DNA of 64,000 nt from Mya arenaria (taxonomy: Eukaryota; Mollusca; Bivalvia; Myida; Myidae), in contig NC_069130.1 in the NCBI RefSeq assembly GCF_026914265.1, positions 37,440,988-37,504,987 on the forward strand. Reading direction: 5' to 3'. Both the position numbers and the translations under genes were made by a program. The notes below the pieces were generated by a model. That model saw only the letters and a program-made list of their open reading frames with translations, was not told the origin of the DNA and ran no database searches. Shown here piece by piece: positions 1 through 11,168 of this stretch (the stretch's first letter is position 1; each line of letters begins with the position of its first letter).

Positions 1-143
1 AGATTTATATACCATATATATTAATATTCTAAGGTATACATTGAACCCAACCGTTTAAGGTTAATTAATATTCAGAATGTCTTTTTACAGAAGAGAGCCG
101 AAAATCATCACTGCGATCCCGGAAACTTGAAAAAAATGCTGAA

Positions 144-2981
144 ATGAATGCTGAAAAGAATGAAGACATAGAAAAGAAGCAGAAGGAGAAAAACAGGCTG
201 AAAGTCAAGGCATGGAGAATGCGTCAGAAAACAGAAAACTCCACAAAATATTCTGAAATCAAAAAGAAAGACACAGAAAGAAAGAAGGAAGCTCGAATGA
301 AAGTGAAACTCATGGCCAATTCAGATCCTGAATTAAAAGCCTCCTTAAGAAAGAAAAAAGCTGAAGAAATGAAAAGATACAGACAGAGAAAAAAGATGAA
401 AACAACATGTTCTTCTGAAGATCCTGGTGTTAAAAAGAGTAAGAAACCGGCTCTGGAAGAAAAAAAGAAAAAAGCTGTGAAGCGAACACAAGCCTGGAGA
501 ATGCGAATTAAACTTAAGTCTCCTACAATTCCAATTGTTAACACAGTTGATGAAAATGACAGTCATGGAGAAAGCAGACAGAACAAAAGTATTTTATCCC
601 GTGCAACAGTATACAGACGAGCGCAAATGGTGAAAGGCATTCTGCCTAGGACACCAAAGAAGAAAGCCGCCATTTTAAAGAAGCTTATTGAGTCACCTTC
701 AACATCCAAAGTACTTTCTGACCAAGGAGTAACAATGACACCAGCTTGTAAGAAGAAACTTGAAGTAGCAGATGCTATAGTGAATTCCTTGAAAGAAAGT
801 ATTTCCGAAGTAAACATTGGTGTTCGAAAAGACAGAGAAAAGAAACATGCATATGATGTAATACGTGATTCAGTACTAAGGAAATACAAAAAGATCACAG
901 TTAGTAAATATTTCAATGTGTCTTACAAGACAAGGAAGATGAGAAATGAATGGTGGAAAAAGGAACAGGGAAAAACAAGATGTGATGTGATAAGTGATCA
1001 TGTGAAACAATCAGTGAAAGAGTTCTACCTGAGTGCTGAAATTAGCAGAGAGGTGCCATCCAAACGAGATGTTGTTAGAATCAAAACTCAGACTGGTATG
1101 AAAGAAACACTACAGAAACATGTGATGACAATGACACTAGAAGAAGCACACAAGTTATACAAAACAAGAAACCCCAATCATAAAATAGGACTTACATCAT
1201 TCAGCAAACTAAAACCAGTTAATGTAAAGAAAGTGTCAGAGACAAGCAGACGGTCATGCCTGTGCCAGACTTGTTGTAATGTAGCCCTGAAAGTAGAAGC
1301 ACTTACAACATTGAAACGAGTTGTAAAAGAGACTGACATGACAGAAGACATTAAGATTGATAAGAAGAGTCTGAGTGATGCAACATTCTGCAGCTATGAA
1401 CAAGAGCCATCTTTAAAATGTGTGTCAAGGAATTGTGAAAAATGTGGAGTACAAGGCCTTCAAAAGTATTTGGCGACTATGGAAGAAAAGAACAGAGATG
1501 GGATGGTGTCATGGTATCAATGGGAAAGCATTGAAATAAAGAAATATGACAAAGTAAAGCGCTGCGTTTCTTGTGTGCCCAAAGAAGCTGATTTCAAAGT
1601 GTTTTTGACAGCTTTAGAGAAAGACATGATGGTGTACCCAGAGCATGCATTTAGAGCATCCTGGCAACAGAAACAAATGGGTGTATGTGTAGAGAAATTA
1701 ACAAAGGGATCTGTAGCCATGGTAATGGATTTCAGTGAGAACTATGCATGTGTCTTCCAAAGTGAAGTGCAGTCAGGGTTCTTTGATAGAAACCAGGTAA
1801 CTGTACATCCAATGATGTGCTACTATAAAGAAAGTCTTGATGACAAAGATGTTACAGTAAAACATGCCATCATTGGAATAAGTGAAGAAACCAAACATGA
1901 TGCGGATTTAGCAATTGTCTTCGAGAATCAAGCCATTAAATTACTAGAAAGCAGAGGGGTGAAGATTGGTGAACTCCATGAGTGGACTGATGGGTGTGCA
2001 GCCCAGTACAAGGGGAAAAAGGCGTTTGCTGATATCAGTCTCAGAAAGCAGCCCAAAATGACTCGAAACTACTTTGAAACGTCTCATGGAAAGAATGTCT
2101 GTGATGGGTTGGGTGCAACTGTAAAGAATGCTTGTTATCGTGCTGTAATAAGTAACAGGAAAGTTCTTGGCAATGCTGAAGACGTTTACCAATTTTGTCA
2201 AGAAACTCTGAATATGGAAGTAGTGGACACTGTAAAAAGCACTCTGTCGAGAAGAGAATTTGTATTTGTTGAAAATGTGAATAGAAACCGACCAGAAACA
2301 AATGTACAAACATTAACTGGAACATGGAAGCTGCACTCTGTTAAGTCTGTTGGTAAAGACTATGAGCTGAACTCAAGGAAACTTAGTTGTTACTGTGATG
2401 CTTGTGTGAATGGTGTAACATCAAAATGTGAGAATGTAGACATAGTTAATAAGTGGGAGAAAAGAAACCTTGATGTTATTAGTAAAGTCCAAGAAAAACT
2501 AAATGTAAAGAAGAAACAACCATCTAACAAGGAGCAGCCTAAAGCAACCTGCAAAGAACAAACAAAAGGACAGAAACAAATAACTTTGAAAAGAAAATCG
2601 GAGACCAAGCAACCAAAAGCCAAGAGGAGAAAAATAGAAGAGACAGCAGCAACAACATCCCAACAAGATACAGCCTTTCAACCTGGTGATTTTGTTACCG
2701 TTGGGCTCAAACCGAGAAAAGGACCCATAAGTGTTTACGTTGCTGAAATTACAAGTAAATCTGAAACAGAATATGGGCTTAAATATATGAAGAAAGCTGG
2801 AAACGCATATGTGTGGCCTGAGAAGTCAGACGTTTCTCAGGAGCCAACAGAACATATCATTTCAAAGCTAGAAGCTCCTGAACTTGTCAATGAAAGAGGT
2901 CATTTTAAATTCAATACACAGGAACTCAGCAAAGTTAGAGTTAATCTGTTGAAAATACACAAACATGTGTATTTCAAATAG
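144..2981 (+). CDS. DDE-transposase-like protein, 945 codons (probably the last exon of a spliced gene)
   Basis: One uninterrupted reading frame of 945 codons. The first ~120 residues are very rich in Lys, Arg and Glu, with repeated short RxRQK/AWRMR motifs, probably a basic DNA-binding or nuclear segment. A Cys-rich stretch follows (CLCQTCC, then CEKCG). The centre has the hallmarks of an RNase H-fold DDE nuclease: MDFSENY with Asp529, TDGCAAQYKG with Asp616, and SHGKNVCDG with Glu645 or Asp654 as candidate third acid. The C-terminus carries a basic linker and a compact FQPGDFVTVGL domain. The frame stays open upstream of Met144 to about base 69, and a TTTTACAG acceptor ends at base 90, so an upstream exon may supply the true start. 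I see no terminal inverted repeats in the visible flank. It could be an active transposase, a dead copy or a domesticated gene; an intact 2.8-kb frame favours recent or selected coding. I cannot assign the superfamily. Confidence 0.75.
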   Translation: MNAEKNEDIEKKQKEKNRLKVKAWRMRQKTENSTKYSEIKKKDTERKKEARMKVKLMANSDPELKASLRKKKAEEMKRYRQRKKMKTTCSSEDPGVKKSKKPALEEKKKKAVKRTQAWRMRIKLKSPTIPIVNTVDENDSHGESRQNKSILSRATVYRRAQMVKGILPRTPKKKAAILKKLIESPSTSKVLSDQGVTMTPACKKKLEVADAIVNSLKESISEVNIGVRKDREKKHAYDVIRDSVLRKYKKITVSKYFNVSYKTRKMRNEWWKKEQGKTRCDVISDHVKQSVKEFYLSAEISREVPSKRDVVRIKTQTGMKETLQKHVMTMTLEEAHKLYKTRNPNHKIGLTSFSKLKPVNVKKVSETSRRSCLCQTCCNVALKVEALTTLKRVVKETDMTEDIKIDKKSLSDATFCSYEQEPSLKCVSRNCEKCGVQGLQKYLATMEEKNRDGMVSWYQWESIEIKKYDKVKRCVSCVPKEADFKVFLTALEKDMMVYPEHAFRASWQQKQMGVCVEKLTKGSVAMVMDFSENYACVFQSEVQSGFFDRNQVTVHPMMCYYKESLDDKDVTVKHAIIGISEETKHDADLAIVFENQAIKLLESRGVKIGELHEWTDGCAAQYKGKKAFADISLRKQPKMTRNYFETSHGKNVCDGLGATVKNACYRAVISNRKVLGNAEDVYQFCQETLNMEVVDTVKSTLSRREFVFVENVNRNRPETNVQTLTGTWKLHSVKSVGKDYELNSRKLSCYCDACVNGVTSKCENVDIVNKWEKRNLDVISKVQEKLNVKKKQPSNKEQPKATCKEQTKGQKQITLKRKSETKQPKAKRRKIEETAATTSQQDTAFQPGDFVTVGLKPRKGPISVYVAEITSKSETEYGLKYMKKAGNAYVWPEKSDVSQEPTEHIISKLEAPELVNERGHFKFNTQELSKVRVNLLKIHKHVYFK

Positions 2982-5264
2982 AAAATGTTGAGCATGTGTT
3001 GGTTCTTACAATGTGTAGAGTCCGTAACCGTAGTGCAGTCTATTTCTATCTCATACAAAAAATATGTTCTATTGATATAAACAGCAGAAACTGACTATAC
3101 TTGATAGGAAAAGTGTTTATTTTAGAAAAACAATGTGCTTGGGGCACTTGGTTCTACAAACTTTAAAAGTTACATTTAAAGTTGTGTGATCATTTTTGTC
3201 AATTTTTAGAGTTCATCGCAACTGGGATGAAATATGTTTTTTTTTATGCTTATCTCAAGCAGAGATTTTATGCATTTGTTTGTTAACATTCTAATTGTTA
3301 GTTTTCTGTGTTAACCTGAATAATACAGACTTGTTTCCATTAAAATCTTTGTTGTTATATGCCTGTTGTAGTGTACACTGACCTGTATATAAAAGTCGCC
3401 AAAAAAATTAATTTATAAAAGCGACTGTAGGAAAACAAATATCATTTCCAATGACTGAAACTTTAAACTAAAAATGGACAAAATTTCATGGCCCTGCATG
3501 GAAATTCATTTTTCCACCTTGGTGAGACACTTAGGTGGACAAATACCGTGTTTTAGCCGAAACGTCAAGTTGGTTTACATACATGTAAGACAAAGAGACA
3601 TGTTATTGTGTGGATTTAACAACATAAATACAGAGCTACAATTAACACTAGAAGTTGACAAACATTTGACATCAGCATTCATTAAAAAGTTCTAATTAAT
3701 TAAATGTTGCATGAATATTTTACATCATCTGTACAAGTTGATGTTGCCGATTGTTTTTATTGCAGAATGGTGCTCTAGAACAAACAAGCAATGACCACTG
3801 TGTGTCAGTAAATTGCAAAATTTCAAGAAAGCATGTTTGTCCTATTAAAACTGCAAGGTGCACACTGCATACACGTCTTTCTGTGGACCCTGCGCGTTAA
3901 CCCCTCCCCACATTTTTCGCTATTCAGCAACTTTTTAAAAACCACTTAATTTGAGTCAAAAACATGAAATACCAGATGAATCACATTATCTTTTGCATCG
4001 TAGCTGTATACATAACCTGCTGTGTAAATCAATAAAATGGTCCAGTGAACACAGATTTATTTTAGCGCATTGTCATTGTGTACTATAGGGTATGGGTTTT
4101 TCCAGATATATGCATAACATCAACATGTTCTCTAAAATGGCGGCCTAAAGCATGCTTTCCATCAGGAAAAAAGACCGTTTTGGGGAATTGAGTGGTTAGG
4201 TAATCATTGTGCATGTTACAGAAGCGGAAAAAAAGACCCCAGAATGTGTACTGGTATTGAGGAATGCATGTTTAATGGGACATGATACGGTATGAGATGA
4301 TGAGATGAAGCTTAGCCCATGAATTTTGGAGCAGAAGAATCTCTTTTAGATGGGTTTTCTCATGCTGGTACAAATAAAACAGCTATTGCAGTTCATGAAA
4401 TAGTTCAAAAAGCGTATTATTTTTTAAGTAACATGAGTCTATTAAAAGGGTACAATGTTGTTTGTATGAGGATAAGTATGGATCAAAGACCAGAATGTCT
4501 ACACACACTTAAATGTTAACTAGTGGTACACTGTACAGCATCAACTGTTTGTACATAATTATTATTGTTGTAGCAAAATGATATGTAAACATTCAGGGCT
4601 TAACAATATGCATAAAAAATGAATGCATTAAATATACACCAGGGGTTTCAAAATGGACTGATAACCAGTCAGCTTAAAAACTAAAAGCAATTAGTGTTGG
4701 CCACCCACCTTTCTGTATGCTGCCCCTTTGAAACCTTGTGGGGAAGTTCCCCTAAATCTCTGCCTACATTCAGCAATCATCTTCTAATTTGTCCAAACAA
4801 AATGAAATCACTGATACACTGTACACTTACTTTTATAAGTGTATGTATTCAACAATATCCAATAAGCCTATTAACATAAAATAGTGATGAAAGAGCGTGT
4901 GTGTATACAAGCAAAAAACCCTTTCAAGACTTCACAATAGCACCATAGGTGTACGCCAACTGTCTTCCATTCCTCTCAAATATCAACAAAGTCAAGCCAG
5001 AGTTATGTGCCTTGCCTATTGGTAAAATCACCGTATAGGCAGTAAAACTCTGTCAATGGGATAAATCTTACACAAAGTTATGTCATACATGATGAACACT
5101 TACAAAAATGCACTAGTATACATGAAATACCTTTAAACCCCAAGCTTTTAAAAGCCATTAATAGATTTGAGAAGGCTTCAAGCAAGCTATACTATTGAAA
5201 ATCAGGGCTTTTGTTTTGTTTTGATTAAAATAATGCACATTAAGTTGGCATAATTTGTGTTTAC
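2982..5264. other. Intergenic AT-rich stretch
   Basis: No convincing coding region on either strand. Short open frames here have no domain, signal peptide or splice context. A possible ATTAAA polyadenylation signal near 3339 could end the transcript of the 144-2981 gene. Confidence 0.5.
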
Positions 5265-6057
5265 CAGAGCTCCAGATAAGAATTTTCAATAAGTTTAGGT
5301 AAATGTACAACCCACTCACAATTTTTGCAATAGAGAAATCAGACTGTTGCATCAGGTACATGTAGGTATACTGTTCTATTTTTATCAATAAAAACAGTGC
5401 ATGGAGAGCCTATCTCGTAGGTAGGGTTGGGTAACCTGAACCAAATGTATTTTCTTAAGCCCAGTCAATTGGAAGCCAGCAGTCATGTTTGCAATGGCTG
5501 TTTCTGCTTTATAGTATGAATCAATTCCATTAGCTTGCGGTCATTTTTTAAATCCTACCATTTTGATTGATTAATTTCCAGACATTTGAAGTTGTGTGTG
5601 ATTAGTAGTTCATATTACTAATAAAAAACTTATTTATATATCAGCAGTTGCCTGATTTTCTTTGTTCGACTGCTGACAATGACAAGGCCTTGAAAAAACA
5701 TTTCTGGTTCAAGTAACCCAGCCCTACCTACGAAACAGGCGCAGACCCTACAGTTTTTATAATCAGTTGGTTAAAATAAATAAAATCAGTTTAATACTGA
5801 GTATAATTTTAACACCATTCCCCAATGATGATTAAAACATCCTTACACAAAATCTATTTTTTTTTAAAGCCTACCTACCCTACATCTTTTTTTTTGTTTT
5901 TGGACAATATGTAACCCTAACTATACATTATTACTTTTTTAAATCAGTAGAACTCGTGCTGATTGTTTGTGATTTTATAAGCTTCAAAATACTTTTAATT
6001 GCCTTTTCTGTGATTAAAATTTCATACATGTTCTAATAAAGCTTATCTGGAGCTCTG
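5265..6057. mobile_element. Short inverted-repeat (MITE-like) element, outer of a nested pair
   Basis: The ends are perfect inverted repeats: CAGAGCTCCAGATAAG at 5265-5280 and its complement at 6042-6057. There is no coding capacity. Another inverted-repeat element sits inside it at 5409-5739, so this is the older insertion if the nesting is real. I cannot define the target-site duplication with certainty. Confidence 0.6.
5409..5739. mobile_element. MITE-like element nested in a larger one
   Basis: Terminal inverted repeats of about 35 bp at 5409-5443 (containing CGTAGGTAGGGTTGGGT) and 5705-5739 pair with only a few mismatches. The 330-bp body has no open frame of note. It lies wholly within the 5265-6057 element. 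Confidence 0.6.
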
Positions 6058-6642
6058 GCGTTGACTTGCTGATTTAAAAAAATATTTTGTGAGAAAGGTT
6101 TTTTTTTCAGTGATTCAGAAAATTTGTTTTCATTACAATATTTTGAACATAATTATTTTCATAACTGTTACAAAAACCCTGAATTGTACATCAAGGCACA
6201 GTTCTTCAAAACGTAATATATCTTCAATTGAATTTTTAATAGCAGAAGTAGTATGGATTACATGCAGTTACTGAAGAGGAGCAACTGAAGAATTGATAAT
6301 TAGTATTAACAAGAAGTTATCTCAAAAAGGCTACTAGAAATCAATCTCAGAATTTTATTAAGTTTTAAAATAAGGCAAATAAAAGATATATATGTCTCCA
6401 AAATCTTCCTAGAGCTTGATTCCTGGCTAATAGCAGTAGTAGAAAAAAGCAGGCATTGCATTGGTAAAAATGCTTTCAAAGGATGCTAAAATTCTGGATT
6501 TGATATAACAGGGCCTGTTCAAAGAAATCATGTCAGCCAGTAGCGTAAGTCGAAGAATTCAGGCTTTAACAAGAAACTTAAGTTTTGAAAAAAACTGAGC
6601 CTTGATGTGAAAAGATTCATGCTTAATCCAGACTGCACTTAC

Positions 6643-9159
6643 TATAAGCTTCTGAACCATCGTCTGTAGTTTCTTCCCCTTGGTCAACCTCACCCCCGCT
6701 GGTTGTGACAGTAAACGCGGGGCCCTGGGGCCAAGTCTGGGTAGGTGGAGCTTTTGGTTGACCTGGTTCAACTCCTGTGATTTCTAGCTCCATTTCGTTC
6801 TCAGTTATTGGTTCAATTTTTATACTGGTTGGGTTCGACAAGTTTTCACTTTCAAGAGTGGAATCAGGAGCTAGTTTGTGTCCAAGTTTGTCCATTTTCT
6901 TCAGTTCATTGTCAGACTGTTCACTCTCATTAGCACAACTGGTTTGGGTATGGTTTAAGTCAAGTCCTGCATCGAATGTCACTTTTGTTGCATCAAAGTT
7001 CACCATATTCTCACCTTTATCCATATTCACATTACTCTGACTAGCTGAACCAGTTTTATCTGCCAGCATCTGAGCGATAGTCTTGTCACCTGTATGTTTA
7101 TTATACCCCTCCCCAAAGTTTTTCAGAGCTGGGGGTTGGGCAAGGGTTTTGCTAGATTTAGGCACATTTTTTTTGCTAAAAGGGTCCAGAGGTCTCTGGT
7201 ACGGTGACCCTCTGGTTTCGGTTGGTGCCTTGCTGTGGTGTGCTGCAATAAATCAATAAGTAATTTTCTAATATTAAAAGGAAACAATTGATGCATAATA
7301 TTTTTGAAAACAAGAGGCCAATAAGAGCCTTCTGACATGATTTTTGTTTGTTATATACTGAACTCACATTCAAAGTTAAGCAATCACTAAATCAGTGAAA
7401 CCTAGGTTATGTTTTCCAAAGGGCATGTACTTCAATAATTTGGCAACTCTCAAAGAGAGTTGTCTCCCCTAGAAATACTGCAGCATTTCATGGGCCTTAA
7501 ATCCTTACATGCATGGAAGAATCTGGCTGGTTTTCGAAAGGAATCGAGCTTTCAGGGTTATCTAACCACTGTGGCAGTTTGATTAAGATACAATACAATC
7601 TGAAGGCTGTTTCATTTTCACTAGCAATGTATTTCAGATGATAGACGACAGACACTGTGCCATGGCATAAGCTCTCTTGGCCTTTGGCCAGTAGAGCTAA
7701 AAAAAATAGGAAATAATTAAATTTTATAAAAATCAGGTAAAATGGCTTAGTTTGTAAACTGCTTGATTCATTTACTATCATTATAAATTGATCCTGACTG
7801 TAAATGATTTAACAATGACTAAGAATGGGGTAAAAAGTATGGTTTTTTATCTTCATGTTCTGTGTAGCATGAGCCAATTTTCTCAAATATACATTCATTC
7901 AAAATATTAATTGTAACTCTGCATTTGTATCGATAAGACAATGCAAATGCATACAATATTTAACCTAGGTAATATGGTCACCATAGATCAAATCAAAATT
8001 TACTTCAGTTATTGAACTTGAATAATCCAAGAACATCATATTCTTACTTTTCAAGCAATGCCCAAGAAACTGAGACTTTATTTCTTCGTGCCCTTCAAGG
8101 AAGCCCTTTCCAGTTCCCGAGCCCAGCTGGGAAATGGTTCCATCATTAACGCCTGCTGTTAGCACCAGCGATTCATCATCAGCATGATCTGATAGCTGCT
8201 GTAACTGAAATTGAGAAAATACTTCTGTTTCATACACATAATGTATACACAATATAATGTTAGTTGACCGCAAAATCATGCCCTACATCAAGGTGAGCCA
8301 TGCTAAGCAGTTGATTTGGCAAATGCTTTATCTGTCCCATTCAATTTTTACCAGAGGGAGACTGTTGCCGTAGGTCAGTCAGGTTTCTCAATATCTAAAT
8401 TTGACTTAGCAATATTGATTTATCATGGACATAGTCAAATAACAATTTGTTTTTGTATTGTATTTGCAGTTTTTTGTTACTTTTTATTTTAATGGTAAAT
8501 TTTCTCCAAAACATGGAAGTGCAAGTCTTAACACTACAAAATATGAAATCATCATCATCACCATCATCAATTGGGAAAAATACCTTCATCTTTAACAATT
8601 TATTTTATTTATGCTTCCTAAAGAGATGGCTTAAATCAACATTGATATCGACTTTTGAGATTTTCAACTTCCAACATTTCACCTTTAAAATTTTAATCCA
8701 AAATGTTTGAACCTTTAGCTTGCAACAATTACATAGACACATTGGCTGCCAAATATTAAAACAGCATCATGGGACAAAAAGTTATGTTCCACTGCTTTTT
8801 AGTATATCAGGGGAGATAACCCAACAGTTATTAGAGCCAGAGTTATCAGCATTATTGTACATATGCATATTGATTTGTATCTTGAAACAAGTGTTCCAAT
8901 TCTATCGATAAATCTCCATGGTTTTTGAGCTATAGTTAAAAAAGATCTTTCATTTTGCACTACCTGACCACAACAACACTCGGATATGAAAATACAGTAT
9001 CTAAAAACATTGCAGTTTTAAACAGAAGCCATGCCATCTATTAATACGGACTGACTAATGAACCTACCAACAGCTGTATCTGGGCCTTGATGACTGCACG
9101 CAGTACTGCCTTGAATCCCGGCACTTCCTTCAGGTTCTCCAACTCCGTCCCCATCGTCA
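6643..9159 (-). CDS. Unknown spliced gene, three coding exons seen (5' end complete, 3' end not found)
   Basis: Splice model on the minus strand: exon 9159-9068 (ATG at 9154, acceptor TTCATAG just before it, donor GTAGGT), exon 8204-8048 (acceptor TTTCAG, donor GTAAGA), exon 7242-6643 (acceptor ATTGCAG, donor GTAAGT). Phases agree at both joins (0, then 1). A donor GAAG|GTAAGC near 9460 may end a 5' untranslated exon. The protein begins MGTELENLKEVPGFKAVLRA, a short helical start, then becomes acidic, Ser/Thr/Asn-rich and probably disordered. It contains IKIEP, which fits a SUMO-acceptor motif. The strong donor after residue ~281 shows at least one more exon downstream, possibly in 3-6.6 kb or beyond the window. 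I do not recognise the family. An exon-like block at about 7490-7697 (open, acceptor TTTTAG) fits the phase of exon 2 but not of exon 3, so it may be an alternative last exon. Confidence 0.6.
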
Positions 9160-9179
9160 CTATGAAATTCGATCAAACA

Positions 9180-10565
9180 TTTATTCAAGAACTGCCATTA
9201 AAATGAATGAAGCTTTGAATTTGTTCCCAAAATTTCATTATAAACATGGGTTAATCAAGAAAGCAGTCTATTATCTAGTGACTCGAAACGAAATTAGCTG
9301 AGGGCACAAGAAAATGCAAATCTGCAAAACTGCAGATACTGCTGTAGTGAATTCGAAATAAAAAGGTCATTTTATGTGGAATCTAAAAGCTGTGGGCGGT
9401 TGTCAGTTGTACAGGCAAATACGTTGACATTAATTTCAATCATATCAGCCCGGCTTACCTTCGTTTGCTTGGCGCTATCTTTGATATTTAGCAAAAAGAA
9501 CCATAATTTCCAACAATGGGAATTTCTTGTTACCTCCACTGATAATTTGTTGAAGAGCGTAACATTTTAAAAATGAACCCAAAGAAAATTGACGAAAAGA
9601 AATATTATTGAAGCAGGTAACAGTTTCTTGGTTTCGTCGCTTTTGGGCAAGTGAATTGTTGTTGTTGTTGCAATATATTGACCCCCACTACGTATTATTT
9701 ACTCAATGTTTGTTTCGCCGATCCAACGCCCCTCATGTTTATAAATAACGAATAAAATGGAAATTATCCCAAAATATTATATTTCGGACGAATGTTTACT
9801 GTACCATACTGTAGTAGGCACGGAACTGGTTTATAGGTCCGTGCTAGTAGGTAGCTTCAGTGTCGAGCATGCTTTTCTCTGAAGGGATCTGTTGGCCTTG
9901 TTGGCCTCACACGTTACATATCTATATAAATATATATACAGGCGGTGCTATAAGCTAGGCTATAGGCGATGGGTGCAACTACCCAACGTACGTAGTCTCG
10001 TGACTATGGTGTTGAAATACATAAGAGGATAGTACTTAATTGATCGTAAAAATTGCATTTATAAACCGTTTTTAACTACTGCAATTTACCATTTGTATCG
10101 TCTATGTATACCATAGTATTTCAGTATTTCGTTTTCAATAATTTAAGAAAGCCAAATTTTACTGTCTATTTTTTATTGTAAAGACACGGAAAAAACTGCA
10201 CAGAATAAAATCCCAGATTGTTTTTATTAGTTTGACCCACGAGCAATTGAACTTCATACATCATTCTGGGTAGTACGGTTTTTAGGTACTTTATCTTGTA
10301 AGAAACTTGAACATATTATTATCATGCATTCCGTGTTTTCGGCCTGTCACCTCAATTTGACTTTTCTGACATACTAGTAAGATAATATATTAGTTTTGTA
10401 TTGAAGACATTTATTTGAATTTTAAAATATCTTTATTTTTTGTACAAGTTATAAAACAGCTTTTAAAAATAACATGCCATTACAAATTGGTCTACTTTTA
10501 TTTTCGACACAAACTAGATAAAACAAAATACAGAGTGTTTATCACTTCTTTTTTGGACAATCCGC
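9180..10565. other. Probable promoter and 5' region of the minus-strand gene, then intergenic
   Basis: No coding region seen. A donor-like GAAG|GTAAGC (minus strand, near 9460) suggests a non-coding first exon of the 6643-9159 gene. The rest is AT-rich with a short GTT run near 9655. Confidence 0.35.
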
Positions 10566-10731
10566 TTAAAGCTGCACTCTCACGGCTAGATTGACTGCTT
10601 TGACAACCTGCGATCTGATATATTTTCAGCAGTCTTATATCACTGGTTTCCAGCCATTAACGCAAAAAATGACTGATTTTAAGACAAAAAACAGTTGTCA
10701 AAACGGCCAATCTGTGAGAGTGCAGCTTTAA
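10566..10731. mobile_element. MITE copy, TTAAAGCTGCACTCTCAC family
   Basis: The left end TTAAAGCTGCACTCTCAC and the right end GTGAGAGTGCAGCTTTAA are inverted complements. The body shares the 'ATATCACTGGTTTCCAG' block with the other copies. This is the shortest complete copy in the window. The TTAA at both tips could be part of the repeat or of the target site. Confidence 0.75.
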
Positions 10732-10879
10732 GAACGTCTTAAGTAGAGTTTATGAGGATGATTATAATCGGATTGGGACTTGAACAATCATTATTGTTCT
10801 AATTGAAATAGCGGAAATTGCTACTTCAAGCATTCATATATTCTATGAATCACATGACACCTCGTAGATGCTTAAAACT

Positions 10880-11001
10880 GGAGTACTTTGTCAGCAGTCT
10901 TATATCACTGGTTTTCATATATTTAAGCAAACATTGGCGCATTTCAAGATAAAATATAAAAAAGAGTTCAAAACGGTAAATCTGTGAGAGTGCAGCTTTA
11001 A
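10880..11001. mobile_element. Right-hand remnant of the TTAAAGCTGCACTCTCAC MITE
   Basis: It keeps the internal 'TCTTATATCACTGGTTTTC' block and the right end GTGAGAGTGCAGCTTTAA but lacks a recognisable left end. It lies 150 bp upstream of hyaluronidase exon 1. Confidence 0.6.
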
Positions 11002-11075
11002 GTCAGACAAGTGGATGTCATCCGGTTCTCCAGTGACCATACGCGTACCATCGTGTCATCGAGAGTGATAAATAT
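11002..11075 (+). repeat. SINE 3'-end-like remnant upstream of hyaluronidase
   Basis: The segment CAGACAAGTGGATGTCATCC... through CGAGAGTGATAAATATAATG resembles parts of the repeats at 38262-38375 and 43450-43620 (minus). All carry a 'GACAAGTGG..TCCGG' block followed by 'CGAGAGTGATNAATATA'. The similarity is moderate, and weaker similarity extends to about 11140. Confidence 0.4.
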
Positions 11076-11168
11076 AATGTTGGAATGACTTGGTTCATAA
11101 TCGTTGTGAATTTATTAAGTTTAACATGGAGTATATATGTTAAAGTTTATTAGTGGTGAAAATAAATC

